In this document: positions 34,356 to 43,504 of the stretch, in pieces
Numbering within the stretch: position 1 is the stretch's first letter
Layout of the letters: each line of letters begins with the position of its first letter
From: an uncultured Opitutia bacterium
GTDB lineage: Bacteria > Verrucomicrobiota > Verrucomicrobiia > Opitutales > Opitutaceae
Assembly: GCA_903825285.1 (NCBI GenBank)
Contig: CAIJZY010000055.1
Coordinates: 1-64,000, forward strand
Direction: 5' to 3'
Length of the DNA: 64,000 nt
Notes under the pieces: model-generated
What the model saw: the letters and a program-made list of their open reading frames with translations, nothing else
Database searches by the model: none
Told to the model about the DNA's origin: nothing
Program-made: the position numbers and the translations under genes

Positions 34356-35336
34356 ATGTCCCCGCCCACCGTCACGAACGAGCCGATCGTCGAGGTCCAG
34401 GACCTCGAGAAGCGCTTTGGCGCCTTCCGCGCCGTCGCCGGCGTGAGCTTCGCCGTGCGCCGGGGCGAGATCTTCGGCTTCCTCGGCCCCAACGGCGCGG
34501 GCAAGTCCACCACCATCCGCATGCTCTGCGGCCTGCTCCGGCCCACCGCGGGCACGGGCCGCGTGGCGGGCCTCGACATCGTGCGCGACACCGAGCGGAT
34601 CAAGACCCGCATCGGCTACATGAGCCAGCGGTTCTCGCTCTACGACGAGCTCACGGTCGAGGAGAACATCGACTTCTACAGCGGCATCTACCGGCTGCCG
34701 CGCGACCGCAAGGAGGCCCGCAAGGACTGGGTGCTCGGCATGGCCGGCCTGCGCGGCCACCGCCACGCGCGCACCGCGGAGCTCTCCGGCGGCTGGAAGC
34801 AGCGGCTCGCGCTCGGGTGCGCCATCCTGCACGAGCCGCCGGTCCTGTTCCTCGATGAGCCCACGTCGGGCGTCGACCCCAACAGCCGCCGCCAGTTCTG
34901 GGACCTGATCTACGCGCTCTCCGAGCAGGGCGTCTCGGTGTTCGTGACGACGCACTACATGGAGGAGTCCGAGTACTGCGACCGGCTCGGCATCATCTAC
35001 CGCGGCGAGCTGATCGCGCTCGGCACGCCGCGCGAGCTGAAGACCCAGCACATGCGCTCCGCCGTGCTGGAGCTGGACTGCGACCGGCCGAACGACGCCA
35101 TGCTGGCGCTCGAGCGGCTGCCGGCCGTGCAGGAGGTCGCGCTCTTCGGCAAGGGCCTGCACGCGGTCGCGCCCGACCCCGCGGCGGCCGAGGCGGCCAT
35201 CCGCGCCGCGCTGGCCGCGGGCGGCTTCCGGCTGGCCCGGATCGAGCGCATCGTGCCAACGCTCGAGGATGTCTTCGTGTCGCTGATCGAGGCGCGCGAC
35301 CTGGCGGCCGGCACGCAGGCGGAGGTGCGCCAATGA
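34356..35336 (+). CDS. ABC-2 exporter ATP-binding protein, second of two
   Basis: 326 residues. Walker A is GPNGAGKS (44-51), Q-loop GYMSQRFSLYDELTVEENIDFYSGIY, signature LSGG (143-146), Walker B LFLDEP (Glu168), switch His in VFVTTHYMEESEYCDRLGI. The C-terminal tail (~250-326) mirrors that of the preceding ATPase. The two share roughly half their residues by eye, and both ATP sites look complete, unlike the heterodimer at 25.9-29.6 kb. The stop overlaps the permease start by 4 nt. Confidence 0.93.
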   Translation: MSPPTVTNEPIVEVQDLEKRFGAFRAVAGVSFAVRRGEIFGFLGPNGAGKSTTIRMLCGLLRPTAGTGRVAGLDIVRDTERIKTRIGYMSQRFSLYDELTVEENIDFYSGIYRLPRDRKEARKDWVLGMAGLRGHRHARTAELSGGWKQRLALGCAILHEPPVLFLDEPTSGVDPNSRRQFWDLIYALSEQGVSVFVTTHYMEESEYCDRLGIIYRGELIALGTPRELKTQHMRSAVLELDCDRPNDAMLALERLPAVQEVALFGKGLHAVAPDPAAAEAAIRAALAAGGFRLARIERIVPTLEDVFVSLIEARDLAAGTQAEVRQ

Positions 35337-36466
35337 ACCTCCGCCGCCTCTGGGCCGTCGCCCGCAAGGAAGCCCTCCATATCCGCCGCGACCCGCGCAG
35401 CCTGATCCTGGCGGTCGGCATCCCCATGCTCATGCTGCTGATGTTCGGCTACGCGCTCACGCTCGACGTGGACCGCGTGCCGTTCGTCGTCTGGGACCAG
35501 GAGCACACGGCGGCGAGCCGCGATTTCACCGCGCAGTTCACCGCCACGCGCTACTTCGACTTCCGCGGCGCGGTGGACAGCTACGCCGCGCTGGAGCGGG
35601 CGATCGACCGCCGGGACGCGATGCTGGGGCTGGTGCTGCCGCCGGATTTCTCGGCGACGCTGGCCGCGGGCCGGCCGGCGGGCGTGCAGGCCATCGTGGA
35701 CGGTTCCGATGCCAACACGGCCGGCCTCGTGCTGGGCTACACCCAGGCCATCACGGCGGGCTTCAACCAGCGCCTGGCGCTCACCCAGGTGCGGCGCCTC
35801 ACCGGGGCGTTGCCCGGACCCGGCCTGGACCTGCGGGCGCGGGTCTGGTTCAACCCCGACCTCGAGAGCCGGAACTTCATCGTGCCCGGCATCATGGCGG
35901 TGATCATGGGCCTGATCGCGGCGCTGCTGACCTCGCTCACGATCGCGCGCGAGTGGGAGCGCGGGACGATGGAGCAGCTGATCTCCACGCCGGTGAAGCC
36001 GGCCGAGCTCATCCTGGGCAAGCTGCTGCCCTACTCCGCCATCGGCCTCGCCAACATGGTCATCGCCGTGCTGATGGCGGTGTTCCTCTTCCACGTGCCG
36101 CTGCGCGGCAGCGTGACCCTGCTCTTCACGGTCGGCATGGTCTTCGTGGTCGGCACGCTGGGCCAGGGGATCCTGATCAGCACCGTCGCCCGCCAGCAGC
36201 TGCTCGCGAGCCAGATCGCGATGATCTCGACGTTCCTGCCGGCCTTCCTGCTCTCCGGCTTCGCCTTCGCCATCGCAAACATGCCGCTGCCGGTGCAGGC
36301 GATCACCTACCTGGTGCCCGCGCGCTACTTCGTGGCGCTGGTGAAGGGCATCTTCCTCCGCGGCGTCGGGCTCGAGACCCTCTGGGTCGACGCGGTCCTG
36401 CTGCTGCTCTTTGCGCTTGTCACCGTGGGCGCCGCGATCCGCCGCACCCGCAAGACCCTCGGCTGA
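35333..36466 (+). CDS. ABC-2 type permease, YbhS-like
   Basis: 377 residues. One N-terminal helix (LILAVGIPMLMLLMFGYALTLDV), a large periplasmic domain (~45-180), and five C-terminal helices beginning SRNFIVPGIMAVIMGLIAALLTSLTIAREWERGTMEQLISTPVKPAELILGKLLPY, the ABC-2 membrane signature. It forms the membrane channel with the next gene product. Its start overlaps the ATPase gene; its stop is 2 bp before the next start. Confidence 0.93.
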   Translation: MNLRRLWAVARKEALHIRRDPRSLILAVGIPMLMLLMFGYALTLDVDRVPFVVWDQEHTAASRDFTAQFTATRYFDFRGAVDSYAALERAIDRRDAMLGLVLPPDFSATLAAGRPAGVQAIVDGSDANTAGLVLGYTQAITAGFNQRLALTQVRRLTGALPGPGLDLRARVWFNPDLESRNFIVPGIMAVIMGLIAALLTSLTIAREWERGTMEQLISTPVKPAELILGKLLPYSAIGLANMVIAVLMAVFLFHVPLRGSVTLLFTVGMVFVVGTLGQGILISTVARQQLLASQIAMISTFLPAFLLSGFAFAIANMPLPVQAITYLVPARYFVALVKGIFLRGVGLETLWVDAVLLLLFALVTVGAAIRRTRKTLG

Positions 36467-36468
36467 CC

Positions 36469-37599
36469 ATGTGGGAACGCATCCTCACCATCCTGCGCAA
36501 GGAGTTTCGCTCCGTCCTCCGCGACCCGCGCATGCGCCTCGTCATCATCGGCGTGCCGCTGATCCAGACGCTGATCTTCGGCTACGCGGTCTCCCTCGAC
36601 GTCCGCCACGTGAAGCTCGTGGTGCTCGACCGCGACGGCACGCCGGCCAGCCGCGCGCTCGTGGCGCGGTTCACCGGCTCGGCCTACTTCGACGCCGTGG
36701 CCCGCACCCAGGACGAGGCCGTCGCGCGCCGCTGGATCGACGGGGCCGCCGCGTCGGCGGTCCTCCAGATCAACTCCGGCTACGAGCGCAACCTCCGCGG
36801 CGGCCGCCCCACCCCGGTGCAACTCGTGGTTGACGGCTCCGACTCCAACACCGCGCGCTTCGTGGTGAACTACGCCACGCAGATCGCCGCGGCGGCGAAC
36901 ACGGAGTTCCTGCTGGCCCAGGTGCAGCGCCAGGCCGGCGGCCGCGTGAGCGCCGGCCAGGTCGACCTGCAGCCGCGGGCCTGGTTCAACGCCGACCTCG
37001 AGAGCCGGAACTACTACGTGCCCGGCATCATCGCGATGCTGGTCATGCTCGTGAGCCTCATGCTGACCAGCATGGCGATCGTCCGCGAGAAGGAGGCCGG
37101 CACCATCGAGCAGATCATGGTCACGCCCATCCGGCCGGTGGAGTTCATCCTCGGCAAGTGCGCGCCGTTCGCCGTGATCGGCTTCCTCAACACCGCCATG
37201 GTGTCCGCGATCGCGCTGCTGTGGTTCGGCATCCCCTTCCGCGGCAGCTTCCCGCTGCTGCTGCTGGGCGTCGCCCTGTTCCTGCTCAGCACGCTCGGGA
37301 TCGGGCTGTTCATCTCGACGGTGAGCCAGACGCAGCAGCAGGCGATGATGATGACGTTCTTCTTCTTTTTCCCGGCGATGCTGTTTTCCGGTTTCATCTT
37401 CCCCATCGCGAACATGCCGACCGTGATCCAGTGGCTCAGCCTGCTCGACCCCCTCCGCTACATGCTGGTGGTGATCCGCGGCGTGTTCCTGAAGGGCGTG
37501 GGCTTCGACACCCTCTGGCCGCAATTCGCCGCGCTCACCGGACTCGGCGTGGCCGTGATGGCCTTCGCCGTCGGCCGGTTCCACAAGCACCTCTCCTAG
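36469..37599 (+). CDS. ABC-2 type permease, YbhR-like
   Basis: 376 residues, paralogous to the preceding permease: N-terminal KEFRSVLRDPRMRLVIIGVPLIQTLIFGYAVSLDV, periplasmic domain, then SRNYYVPGIIAMLVMLVSLMLTSMAIVREKEAGTIEQIMVTPIRPVEFILGKCAPF and four further helices. The pair presumably heterodimerises as YbhR/YbhS do. The ATG at 36469 lies 2 bp after the upstream stop; upstream in-frame starts fall inside that gene. Confidence 0.93.
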   Translation: MWERILTILRKEFRSVLRDPRMRLVIIGVPLIQTLIFGYAVSLDVRHVKLVVLDRDGTPASRALVARFTGSAYFDAVARTQDEAVARRWIDGAAASAVLQINSGYERNLRGGRPTPVQLVVDGSDSNTARFVVNYATQIAAAANTEFLLAQVQRQAGGRVSAGQVDLQPRAWFNADLESRNYYVPGIIAMLVMLVSLMLTSMAIVREKEAGTIEQIMVTPIRPVEFILGKCAPFAVIGFLNTAMVSAIALLWFGIPFRGSFPLLLLGVALFLLSTLGIGLFISTVSQTQQQAMMMTFFFFFPAMLFSGFIFPIANMPTVIQWLSLLDPLRYMLVVIRGVFLKGVGFDTLWPQFAALTGLGVAVMAFAVGRFHKHLS

Positions 37600-37624
37600 T
37601 CCGCCACCCTCGACCCGTACCGCC

Positions 37625-38923
37625 ATGAAGCCGCTCCCCCTCGCCGCCCTGCTGGGCCTCGCCGTCCTCCGCCTGCCCGCCGCGCCGGCGCCACTCACCC
37701 TCGAGGAATGCCTCCGGCTCGCCGCCGCCCAGCACCCGGCGGTGGCGGCGGCGCAGGCCGGCGTGACCGTCGCTACCGAGGCCGTGGGCGAGGCCCGCGC
37801 GCCGTATTTTCCCCAGGTGGACCTCAGCGCCGGCTTTCATCGCTGGCAGAAGCGGGCGTTCCTGCCGTCGGGGCTGGTCCTGCCCGGGCATGCCCTGCCC
37901 GAGCTGATCGGGCCGCTGGATGACTGGACGGGCGGGGTGAGCTCGCATGTGACGCTCTACGATTTCGGCGAGCGGAAAGCCGGGCTCGATGCCGCCGTCG
38001 CCCGCCGCGCGGCCGCCACCGCCGATGTCGACACCACGCAGGCCGCGGTCCGCTGGAGCGTCCAGTCGGCCTTCTGCGCGTTCGCCGCGGCGCAGGACCT
38101 GCAGGCGGTCGCCGAGAAGAACCTCGCCCGCACCGAGCAGCACCTGCGCATGGTGGAGGTCCGGCGGCAGGCCGGCGCCGTGCCCCAGGCCGACGTGCTG
38201 CGGCTGCAGGCGGAGGTCGCCGATGCCCGCCTCCAGCTGCTGGGCACGCAAAGCAGCGTGCGCGTCGCGGGCGGGCGGTTGAACACGGCCATGGGCCGCG
38301 CCGCCGACACGCCCCTCGCCATCGCCCTTCCCGAACCCGCCGCGCCGCCCGCCACCGAGGACCTGACCGCGGCCACCGAGCACGCGCTGGCCCACCGGCC
38401 CGAGCTGGTCTCCGCGGAAAAGCATGCGACGGCGGCCCGCGCCGGCGTCAACGCCGCCCGGGCGGCCCGCGCCCCCAAGCTGCGGGCCGACGGCGCGTAC
38501 GGGTGGAACGATGTCACGTGGCTGCCGGAGACGCGCGAATGGCAGGCCGGCGTGTCGATCGACCTGCCCGTGTTCGACGGCGGCAGCCGCAGCCGGCGCG
38601 TTGGGCGATCCCGCGCCGAGCTCGCCCGCGAGGAGGCCAATCTCGACAACCAGCGGCTGCAGGTGCGGCAGGAAGTGTGGGCGGCGGCCACCGAGCTTGG
38701 GCGCGCCTGGTCGGCGATCGCCGCCAACGAGGCCAACGTGCAGGCGAATGCGGAAAGCCTGCGCGTCGTCCAGGAACGCTATCAGAACGGGGCCGCGGTC
38801 GTCAGCGACCTGCTCGACACGCAGACCGCGCTGGCCCACGCGGAGGCCGGGCTGGCCACCGCGCGCTGGGATTACCTCGCGGCCCGGGCGTCCTACGACC
38901 GCGCCACCGGCGCGGTGCCGTGA
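37625..38923 (+). CDS. TolC-type outer-membrane efflux channel
   Basis: 432 residues with a signal peptide (PLAALLGLAVLRLPAAPA). It has two OEP repeats rich in Ala, Gln and Glu coiled-coil stretches (LTLEECLRLAAAQHPAVAAAQAGVTVATEAVGEARAPYFPQVDLSAGF; ~190 residues later the second repeat ELVSAEKHATAARAGVNAARAARAPKLRADGAYGW). The second half ends VQERYQNGAAVVSDLLDTQTALAHAEAGLATARWDYLAARASYDRATG, the typical OEP tail. Trimers span the outer membrane and periplasm. Its inclusion makes the operon a complete tripartite exporter. Confidence 0.92.
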   Translation: MKPLPLAALLGLAVLRLPAAPAPLTLEECLRLAAAQHPAVAAAQAGVTVATEAVGEARAPYFPQVDLSAGFHRWQKRAFLPSGLVLPGHALPELIGPLDDWTGGVSSHVTLYDFGERKAGLDAAVARRAAATADVDTTQAAVRWSVQSAFCAFAAAQDLQAVAEKNLARTEQHLRMVEVRRQAGAVPQADVLRLQAEVADARLQLLGTQSSVRVAGGRLNTAMGRAADTPLAIALPEPAAPPATEDLTAATEHALAHRPELVSAEKHATAARAGVNAARAARAPKLRADGAYGWNDVTWLPETREWQAGVSIDLPVFDGGSRSRRVGRSRAELAREEANLDNQRLQVRQEVWAAATELGRAWSAIAANEANVQANAESLRVVQERYQNGAAVVSDLLDTQTALAHAEAGLATARWDYLAARASYDRATGAVP

Positions 38924-38943
38924 CCGCGGCGGCCCGCGACGTC

Positions 38944-40176
38944 TCAGGCCTTGGGTGCGAGCTTCTCCACCACCGGTGCGGGCAGGTGCACCGTCTGCGT
39001 GGGAAACGCGAAGGCCAGCCCGCGCGCGGCCACGGCCCGCATGATCGCAAGGTTCAGCCGCTCCTTGAGCCGCAGCGAGGCGCCGGCATCCGGGCTGACC
39101 GTCGTATAGATCACGAGGATGTCCAGGGAGGACGGCCCCAGGTTGTTGAAGGTCACCAGGACCGACGCGGGATCAACCTCGGGCTCCTGGCACAGCAGGG
39201 TGCGCAGCTCGGCGAGGAGCTGCTCCATCTGCTCCGGCGTCGTGTCGTAGGTGAGGCCGAGGGTCTGCTCGATCCGGCGCTGGGTGAAGCGCGAGAGGTT
39301 GATGATCGCCTCGCTGGCGACGGACTTGTTGGGGATGATGACGAGCGAGCGGTCCAGCAGGCGGATCTTGGTCGAGCGCAGGCCGATGTCCTCGACCGTG
39401 CCGGTGCTGGCGCCGACCTTGACCGCGTCGCCCACCTTGAAGGGCTGGTCCATCACGACCACGAGCGAGCCGAAGAGGTTGGCAATCGTGTCCTGGGCGG
39501 CGAGGGCGAAGGCCAAGCCGCCGATGCCCAGGCTGGCGAGCAGCGCGCCGACTTTCGCGCCGAGGCTGTCGGCGATGATGATCACGCCGATGATCACCGC
39601 CACGACGAACAGCGTCTTCTTGATCAGCGGCATGAACGTGGCGACCGTCATCTGCCGCTCGTGCGCGATCTCCTCGAGGTGGTCGAGGATGGCGCCGCCG
39701 GCGCGGATGAAGCCCCAGAGGATGACGCTGAGCACCGCGATGATGGCGCCGTTGCCGATCAGGCGGTCCACCTGCGGTGAAAGCTGGAGCACGGTGAGCG
39801 CCGCGAAGATGCCGAGCACCATGACGAGGGTCGCGGCCGGCGCCTCCAGCGCGGGGAACAGCTTGTCGTCCAGGGTCGTCTCGGTCTTTTCCGCCAGCTT
39901 CTTCAGGTAGTGGAAGATGACGTTGGTGATGATGTGGCGGAGCAGGATGGCCGCGATGAAGAGGACGCCGCAGGCGATCCAGTGGAAGAGCCCGTCATCG
40001 ATGCTCGGGTAGAAGTGATGCAGCCAGGACACGAATTTCTCGAGCAGGTCGGTGACTTCGCGGGGCTCGGCCTTCACGGCCGGGGCGGCCGGCGCGACCG
40101 GGGCGGCCGAGTCGGCCGCGGCGCACATCCCGGGAGCGGTGGCGAGGATCAGCAGGAAGGAGAACAGGCGGTTCAT
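38944..40176 (-). CDS. MscS-family mechanosensitive channel
   Basis: 410 residues from the ATG at 40176, which gives a signal peptide (LFSFLLILATAPGMCAA); the further upstream ATG is not supported. About four membrane helices at ~68-225 are followed by the pore helix region VGALLASLGIGGLAFALAAQDTIANLFGSLVVVMDQPFKVGDAVKVG, which matches the MscS TM3 and beta-domain signature. A cytoplasmic alpha/beta vestibule follows (~300-400, RIEQTLGLTYDTTPEQMEQLL). It releases solutes on osmotic downshock. Convergent with the TolC gene, 20 bp apart. Confidence 0.93.
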   Translation of the reverse strand: MNRLFSFLLILATAPGMCAAADSAAPVAPAAPAVKAEPREVTDLLEKFVSWLHHFYPSIDDGLFHWIACGVLFIAAILLRHIITNVIFHYLKKLAEKTETTLDDKLFPALEAPAATLVMVLGIFAALTVLQLSPQVDRLIGNGAIIAVLSVILWGFIRAGGAILDHLEEIAHERQMTVATFMPLIKKTLFVVAVIIGVIIIADSLGAKVGALLASLGIGGLAFALAAQDTIANLFGSLVVVMDQPFKVGDAVKVGASTGTVEDIGLRSTKIRLLDRSLVIIPNKSVASEAIINLSRFTQRRIEQTLGLTYDTTPEQMEQLLAELRTLLCQEPEVDPASVLVTFNNLGPSSLDILVIYTTVSPDAGASLRLKERLNLAIMRAVAARGLAFAFPTQTVHLPAPVVEKLAPKA

Positions 40177-40318
40177 GGATGGCGAAATCCAAGGGCCGGG
40201 ACGGGAGTTGTCAAAACCTGCCTCGGAGTTTCCCGCGAAAGGAAAACGGCCGGAGGGGCCCGGACCTGCAACTCCCCACTTGCCCGCGAAGGCGGCCTCG
40301 CCCCAGACTTCGGGCCTG

Positions 40319-41269
40319 ATGCTGTTTCCCGTCGCCGTCATGGACGCCATGCCGCCTTGGGCCTGGGCCGCCTTTTTCGCCTTCATCATTGCGATGCTGG
40401 CGCTGGACCTGGGCGTGCTGCAGCGCGACTCCCATGTCGTCGGGATGAAGGAGGCGCTGGCGTGGTGCATGGTCTGGGGCGTCCTGGCGTTCGCGTTTGC
40501 CGGGCTGGTGTGGCGGTGGCGCGGCGCCGAGCTCGGCCAGCAGTTCGTGGCGGCCTACCTCATCGAGCTCTGCCTCAGCGTGGACAACGTCTTTGTGTTC
40601 ATCCTGGTGTTCGCCTTCTTCCGCGTCGACCCCCGCTACCAGCACCGCGTGCTGTTCTGGGGCATCATCGGCGCCGTCCTGATGCGCGCCGCGTTCATCC
40701 TCGTCGGCGTGGGCGTGATCCAGCGCTTCCACTGGGTGCTCTACCTGTTCGGGCTCTTCCTGGTGTACACCGGCGTGAAGATGGCCCTGCCGAAGCCGGA
40801 CGAGGAGATCCATCCGGACCGGAACATCGCCGTGCGGATGTTCCGCCGCTTCTTCCCCGTGGCCGCACTGCCGGAGGCGGGCACCTTCTTTGTCCGGGAG
40901 AACGGCCGGCGCATGGCCACGCCGCTGTTCGTGGTGCTGCTGGTGATCGAGACCACGGACCTGGTGTTCGCGCTCGACTCGCTGCCGGCGGTGCTCGCCA
41001 TCACGAAGGACGGCTTCGTGGCCCTGACCTCGAACATCTTCGCGATCCTGGGTCTGCGCTCGCTCTACTTCGCACTGAACGGAGTCATGCAGCTGTTCCG
41101 CTATCTCAAGGTCGGGCTCGCCGTCATCCTCGTCTTCATCGGTGTCAAGATGCTGATCGTCCACTGGGTGGAGATCACGACCGCGACCTCGCTGGGCGTC
41201 ATCGGCGGGGTGCTCTCGATGTCGGTGCTCCTCTCCGTGCTGATCAAGGAGCCGTCCTCGCGCGCCTAG
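40319..41269 (+). CDS. TerC-family membrane protein, Alx-like
   Basis: 316 residues with about nine spans. Signature elements: AYLIELCLSVDNVFVFILVFAFF and VLLVIETTDLVFALDSLPAVLAIT, the paired acidic-residue motifs (E-x-x-L-S-x-D-N and E-x-x-D-x-x-F-A-x-D-S) of the TerC/Alx family, linked to metal (Mn2+, tellurite) homeostasis. ATGs at 40319 and 40340 are both plausible. The region upstream (40177-40318) does not show the conserved yybP-ykoY riboswitch core. Divergent from the MscS gene. Confidence 0.92.
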   Translation: MLFPVAVMDAMPPWAWAAFFAFIIAMLALDLGVLQRDSHVVGMKEALAWCMVWGVLAFAFAGLVWRWRGAELGQQFVAAYLIELCLSVDNVFVFILVFAFFRVDPRYQHRVLFWGIIGAVLMRAAFILVGVGVIQRFHWVLYLFGLFLVYTGVKMALPKPDEEIHPDRNIAVRMFRRFFPVAALPEAGTFFVRENGRRMATPLFVVLLVIETTDLVFALDSLPAVLAITKDGFVALTSNIFAILGLRSLYFALNGVMQLFRYLKVGLAVILVFIGVKMLIVHWVEITTATSLGVIGGVLSMSVLLSVLIKEPSSRA

Positions 41270-41276
41270 GCGCGCG

Positions 41277-41708
41277 TCACGGCAGGAAGCGAGCGGCCCA
41301 TTCCGGCCGGGCCAGCGGCCGCGGAGTCCATTCGCCGAAGATCCGGTGGCGGGAACGCGCGACCCAGCGGTAGCCGGCGTCGCGCCAGCCCGTGGGCCAG
41401 ACGGCCAGGATCGCGGCCAGCTCGGCCCCGATGCCGCCGCACACCTTGAGCGCGCCAATCAGCCCATCCGTGCGCATCTGATACGTGCCGCTCGCGGCGT
41501 GGTCCCAATCGGGCACAAAAACCAGCGAGTCAAAGTCATCCGTGGGCAGGCCCCGCGCCCGCAAAAACGCCTGCCCCGCCGCGCCCTGCAGCGGGGCGAA
41601 CCTCATTCGGGCTTCGCCATCGAGCCGGAGCAATCCCCGGACCACGCGCTGGCAGAGCGCGCACTCGCCGTCGAAGAGAATGACGGGCATGGGCGGGTGG
41701 TGATTCAT
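41277..41708 (-). CDS. DCC-family thiol-disulfide oxidoreductase-like protein
   Basis: 143 residues. The start PVILFDGECALCQRVV carries the family's FDG-x-C-x-x-C motif, followed by FAPLQGAAGQAFL and the late VARSRHRIFG. The DCC (DUF393) family has a thioredoxin-like fold with a CxxC; biochemical roles are poorly known. No signal peptide. Ends 8 bp from the convergent TerC gene. Confidence 0.88.
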   Translation of the reverse strand: MNHHPPMPVILFDGECALCQRVVRGLLRLDGEARMRFAPLQGAAGQAFLRARGLPTDDFDSLVFVPDWDHAASGTYQMRTDGLIGALKVCGGIGAELAAILAVWPTGWRDAGYRWVARSRHRIFGEWTPRPLARPEWAARFLP

Positions 41709-41762
41709 GACGGGGCGGTTGGGCCCGAGGAAGTCGCGGGCATCCGGTTCACGGAGGCAATC

Positions 41763-42398
41763 CTACTTTCGCTCCGCGGCAAACACCTCGGCCACATCAG
41801 CCAGGTCGGCCACGACTTCCGCCGCCTGCCCGATGCGCCCGGCGACCCGGGCGCTGGCGAAAGACCCCTGCTCGGCATAGCGCACGCGGCCGTCTTCCAG
41901 CATCAGCTTCAGCCTGCTGGCGCTGGGTTCCGCAGCCAGCGTGAAAATTTTCGCCCGCAATTCCGGCAACAGCGCGGCGCGGAGGAAGTCAGGCTGGTTG
42001 GTCTGGATGAACCACCGGCGATCAAAATCCGCGTCGCCCACCTGAATCTCGCTGGCGCCGAACATCTCCATCACTTTCGTGCCGAATCCCTGGGGCTGCA
42101 GTGTGAAGCGCAATCCGCCGTCGGCGCGCAGGGCCGCGGCCACCGCACACCATTGCATCCGCGATTTCCCGGAGCCGGTGGTGTAGGTGTAGATTTCCAT
42201 CGCCTTGCCGCGCCACTGGCCCGCGGCCCGCGGATCCGTGTAGAACAGACCCAGTGCCGGCGGCCGGATGTCGGCCTGCAGGCCCAGCATTGCGGCCAGC
42301 TCACGGATATTTTCGGAGGCACGCTTGCTGGCCTGCGCCGCCGCCCAAAACACGATGACGAGCGTGGCGACGATGATCAAAATCATGAGATACGGCAT
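41763..42398 (-). CDS. Unrecognised membrane-anchored protein
   Basis: 211 residues with one N-terminal transmembrane helix (MILIIVATLVIVFWAAA), then a soluble domain of alternating strands (MEIYTYTTGSGKSRMQWCAVAAAL, LRFTLQPQGFGTKVMEMFG, DRRWFIQTNQPDFLRAALLPELRAKIFTL). The pattern resembles conserved 'DUF3137-like' proteins that read like anchored scaffold domains, but I do not recognise a family. The start at 42398 begins directly with the helix. Whether it works with the DCC-family gene, which starts 54 bp downstream on the same strand, is unknown. Confidence 0.6.
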   Translation of the reverse strand: MPYLMILIIVATLVIVFWAAAQASKRASENIRELAAMLGLQADIRPPALGLFYTDPRAAGQWRGKAMEIYTYTTGSGKSRMQWCAVAAALRADGGLRFTLQPQGFGTKVMEMFGASEIQVGDADFDRRWFIQTNQPDFLRAALLPELRAKIFTLAAEPSASRLKLMLEDGRVRYAEQGSFASARVAGRIGQAAEVVADLADVAEVFAAERK

Positions 42399-42480
42399 GA
42401 CGTTCGAGGGGTAATCTCATTTTCCAGATGTGGCGTCGTTCCGCAAAAGAAAACGTCCGGGCTCGATTTCCAGCCGACGC

Positions 42481-42513
42481 AAAAAGGCCGGACACCCTGG
42501 GGTGTCCGGCCTT
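42481..42513 (-). terminator. Rho-independent terminator of the small heat-shock operon
   Basis: GGCCGGACACC and its complement (42486-42511, tight CTGG loop) form an 11-bp stem. On the minus strand the stem is followed by at least five T residues (42481-42485). It lies 28 bp past the stop codon of the downstream Hsp20 gene. Confidence 0.9.
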
Positions 42514-42540
42514 GATCACGCCGCCTGAAGTCTTGCGGCT

Positions 42541-42945
42541 TCAGGTCACGGCAATTTTCCGCGGCTTGATCGTCTCGTGTTTCGGGAGGGTCACGTGGAG
42601 CACGCCATCGCGGAGTTCGGCGGTGGCCTGGTCCGCATCGATGGCGTTGTCGTGCTCCAGCACGAGCTCGTAACTGGCGTCCGTGGTCTCGCGGTGGAGC
42701 GCGGTCCAGCCCGTCGGCTGAATCCACGTCCGACGGCCAACGAGGCGGAGGCCTTCATTTTCGACGGTCAGCTCCAAGCCTTCGCGGGAAACACCGGGCA
42801 GTTGAACCACGAGTTGATAGCTCGCGGACGTTTCCTGCACGTCGTACGTCGGCTTGATCACGGGCGTTGCCGAGGCCGCGCCCGAAGCTTCAGCCGAGGC
42901 CGTTGCCCGCCCGAAGGCGGGAATGATGCTATTGAACAGGTACAT
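42541..42945 (-). CDS. Hsp20/alpha-crystallin small heat-shock protein, downstream copy
   Basis: 134 residues. The alpha-crystallin domain spans ~30-130 (PTYDVQETSASYQLVVQLPGVSREGLELTVENEGLRLVGRR ... AELRDGVLHVTLPKHE), with the A-x-L-x-x-GVL motif and a C-terminal IAV tail where the I-x-I/V oligomerisation motif sits. It is an ATP-independent holdase for unfolding proteins. It is the second gene of a pair; the two copies are divergent in sequence, which may allow mixed oligomers. Confidence 0.94.
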   Translation of the reverse strand: MYLFNSIIPAFGRATASAEASGAASATPVIKPTYDVQETSASYQLVVQLPGVSREGLELTVENEGLRLVGRRTWIQPTGWTALHRETTDASYELVLEHDNAIDADQATAELRDGVLHVTLPKHETIKPRKIAVT

Positions 42946-42988
42946 GGTGAATGAATGTTGGGTGGTGGGTTGAACTTGCCGCGGCGGT

Positions 42989-43435
42989 TCACTTCACCGC
43001 GACGGTGATCTTCTTGGGCTTGGCCTCCTCCCGTTTCGGCAGGGTCACGGTCAGGACGCCGTTTTCGTAAGCGGCAGTGACGCGGTCGGCCGCAATTTCG
43101 GCTGGGATATTCAGCGTGCGGCTGAATGAGGCCGACTGCTCGGGCTGGCCATCGACTGGAGGTGTCTTGCGCACCGCACTGATGGACACGTTGCCATCGG
43201 TCATCTCGACGTGGATGTCGTCACGGTTAACTCCCGGCAACTCGGCACGGACATAGGCGTTGGCCTGGTCTTCGTAGAGATCCACCGGGAACAGCGGATT
43301 GGTTGAGGGAGGGAGCGCGGCCGCAAACAAGCGATCGAACTCGGCCTCCATGCCCGACCACGGCGACCGGGCAAAAACTGAGGATGCCGGGATCAGGCTG
43401 CGGTAGGCGGGATAGCGATATTGGACGATTCTCAT
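42989..43435 (-). CDS. Hsp20/alpha-crystallin small heat-shock protein, upstream copy
   Basis: 148 residues. The alpha-crystallin domain is at ~48-142 (PLFPVDLYEDQANAYVRAELPGVNRDDIHVEMTDGNVSISAVRK ... AAYENGVLTVTLPKREEAKPKKITVAVK) with the GVL motif and the C-terminal KKI-x-V. The ribosome binding site AGGAG lies 9 bases before the ATG, one of the clearest in the window. The first gene of the pair; the AT-rich patch upstream probably holds the promoter. Confidence 0.95.
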   Translation of the reverse strand: MRIVQYRYPAYRSLIPASSVFARSPWSGMEAEFDRLFAAALPPSTNPLFPVDLYEDQANAYVRAELPGVNRDDIHVEMTDGNVSISAVRKTPPVDGQPEQSASFSRTLNIPAEIAADRVTAAYENGVLTVTLPKREEAKPKKITVAVK

Positions 43436-43504
43436 GATGTTTCTCCTGGATTTGGTTGTTGGGCTGTCGCCCTTGGATGCGTCCTGAGTGCATTCACCAT
43501 GCCC

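Noticed and set aside
40177-40318. yybP-ykoY manganese riboswitch upstream of the TerC-family gene
   Set aside because: This is a common partner of TerC genes, but I could not find the conserved core or its flanking helices here.
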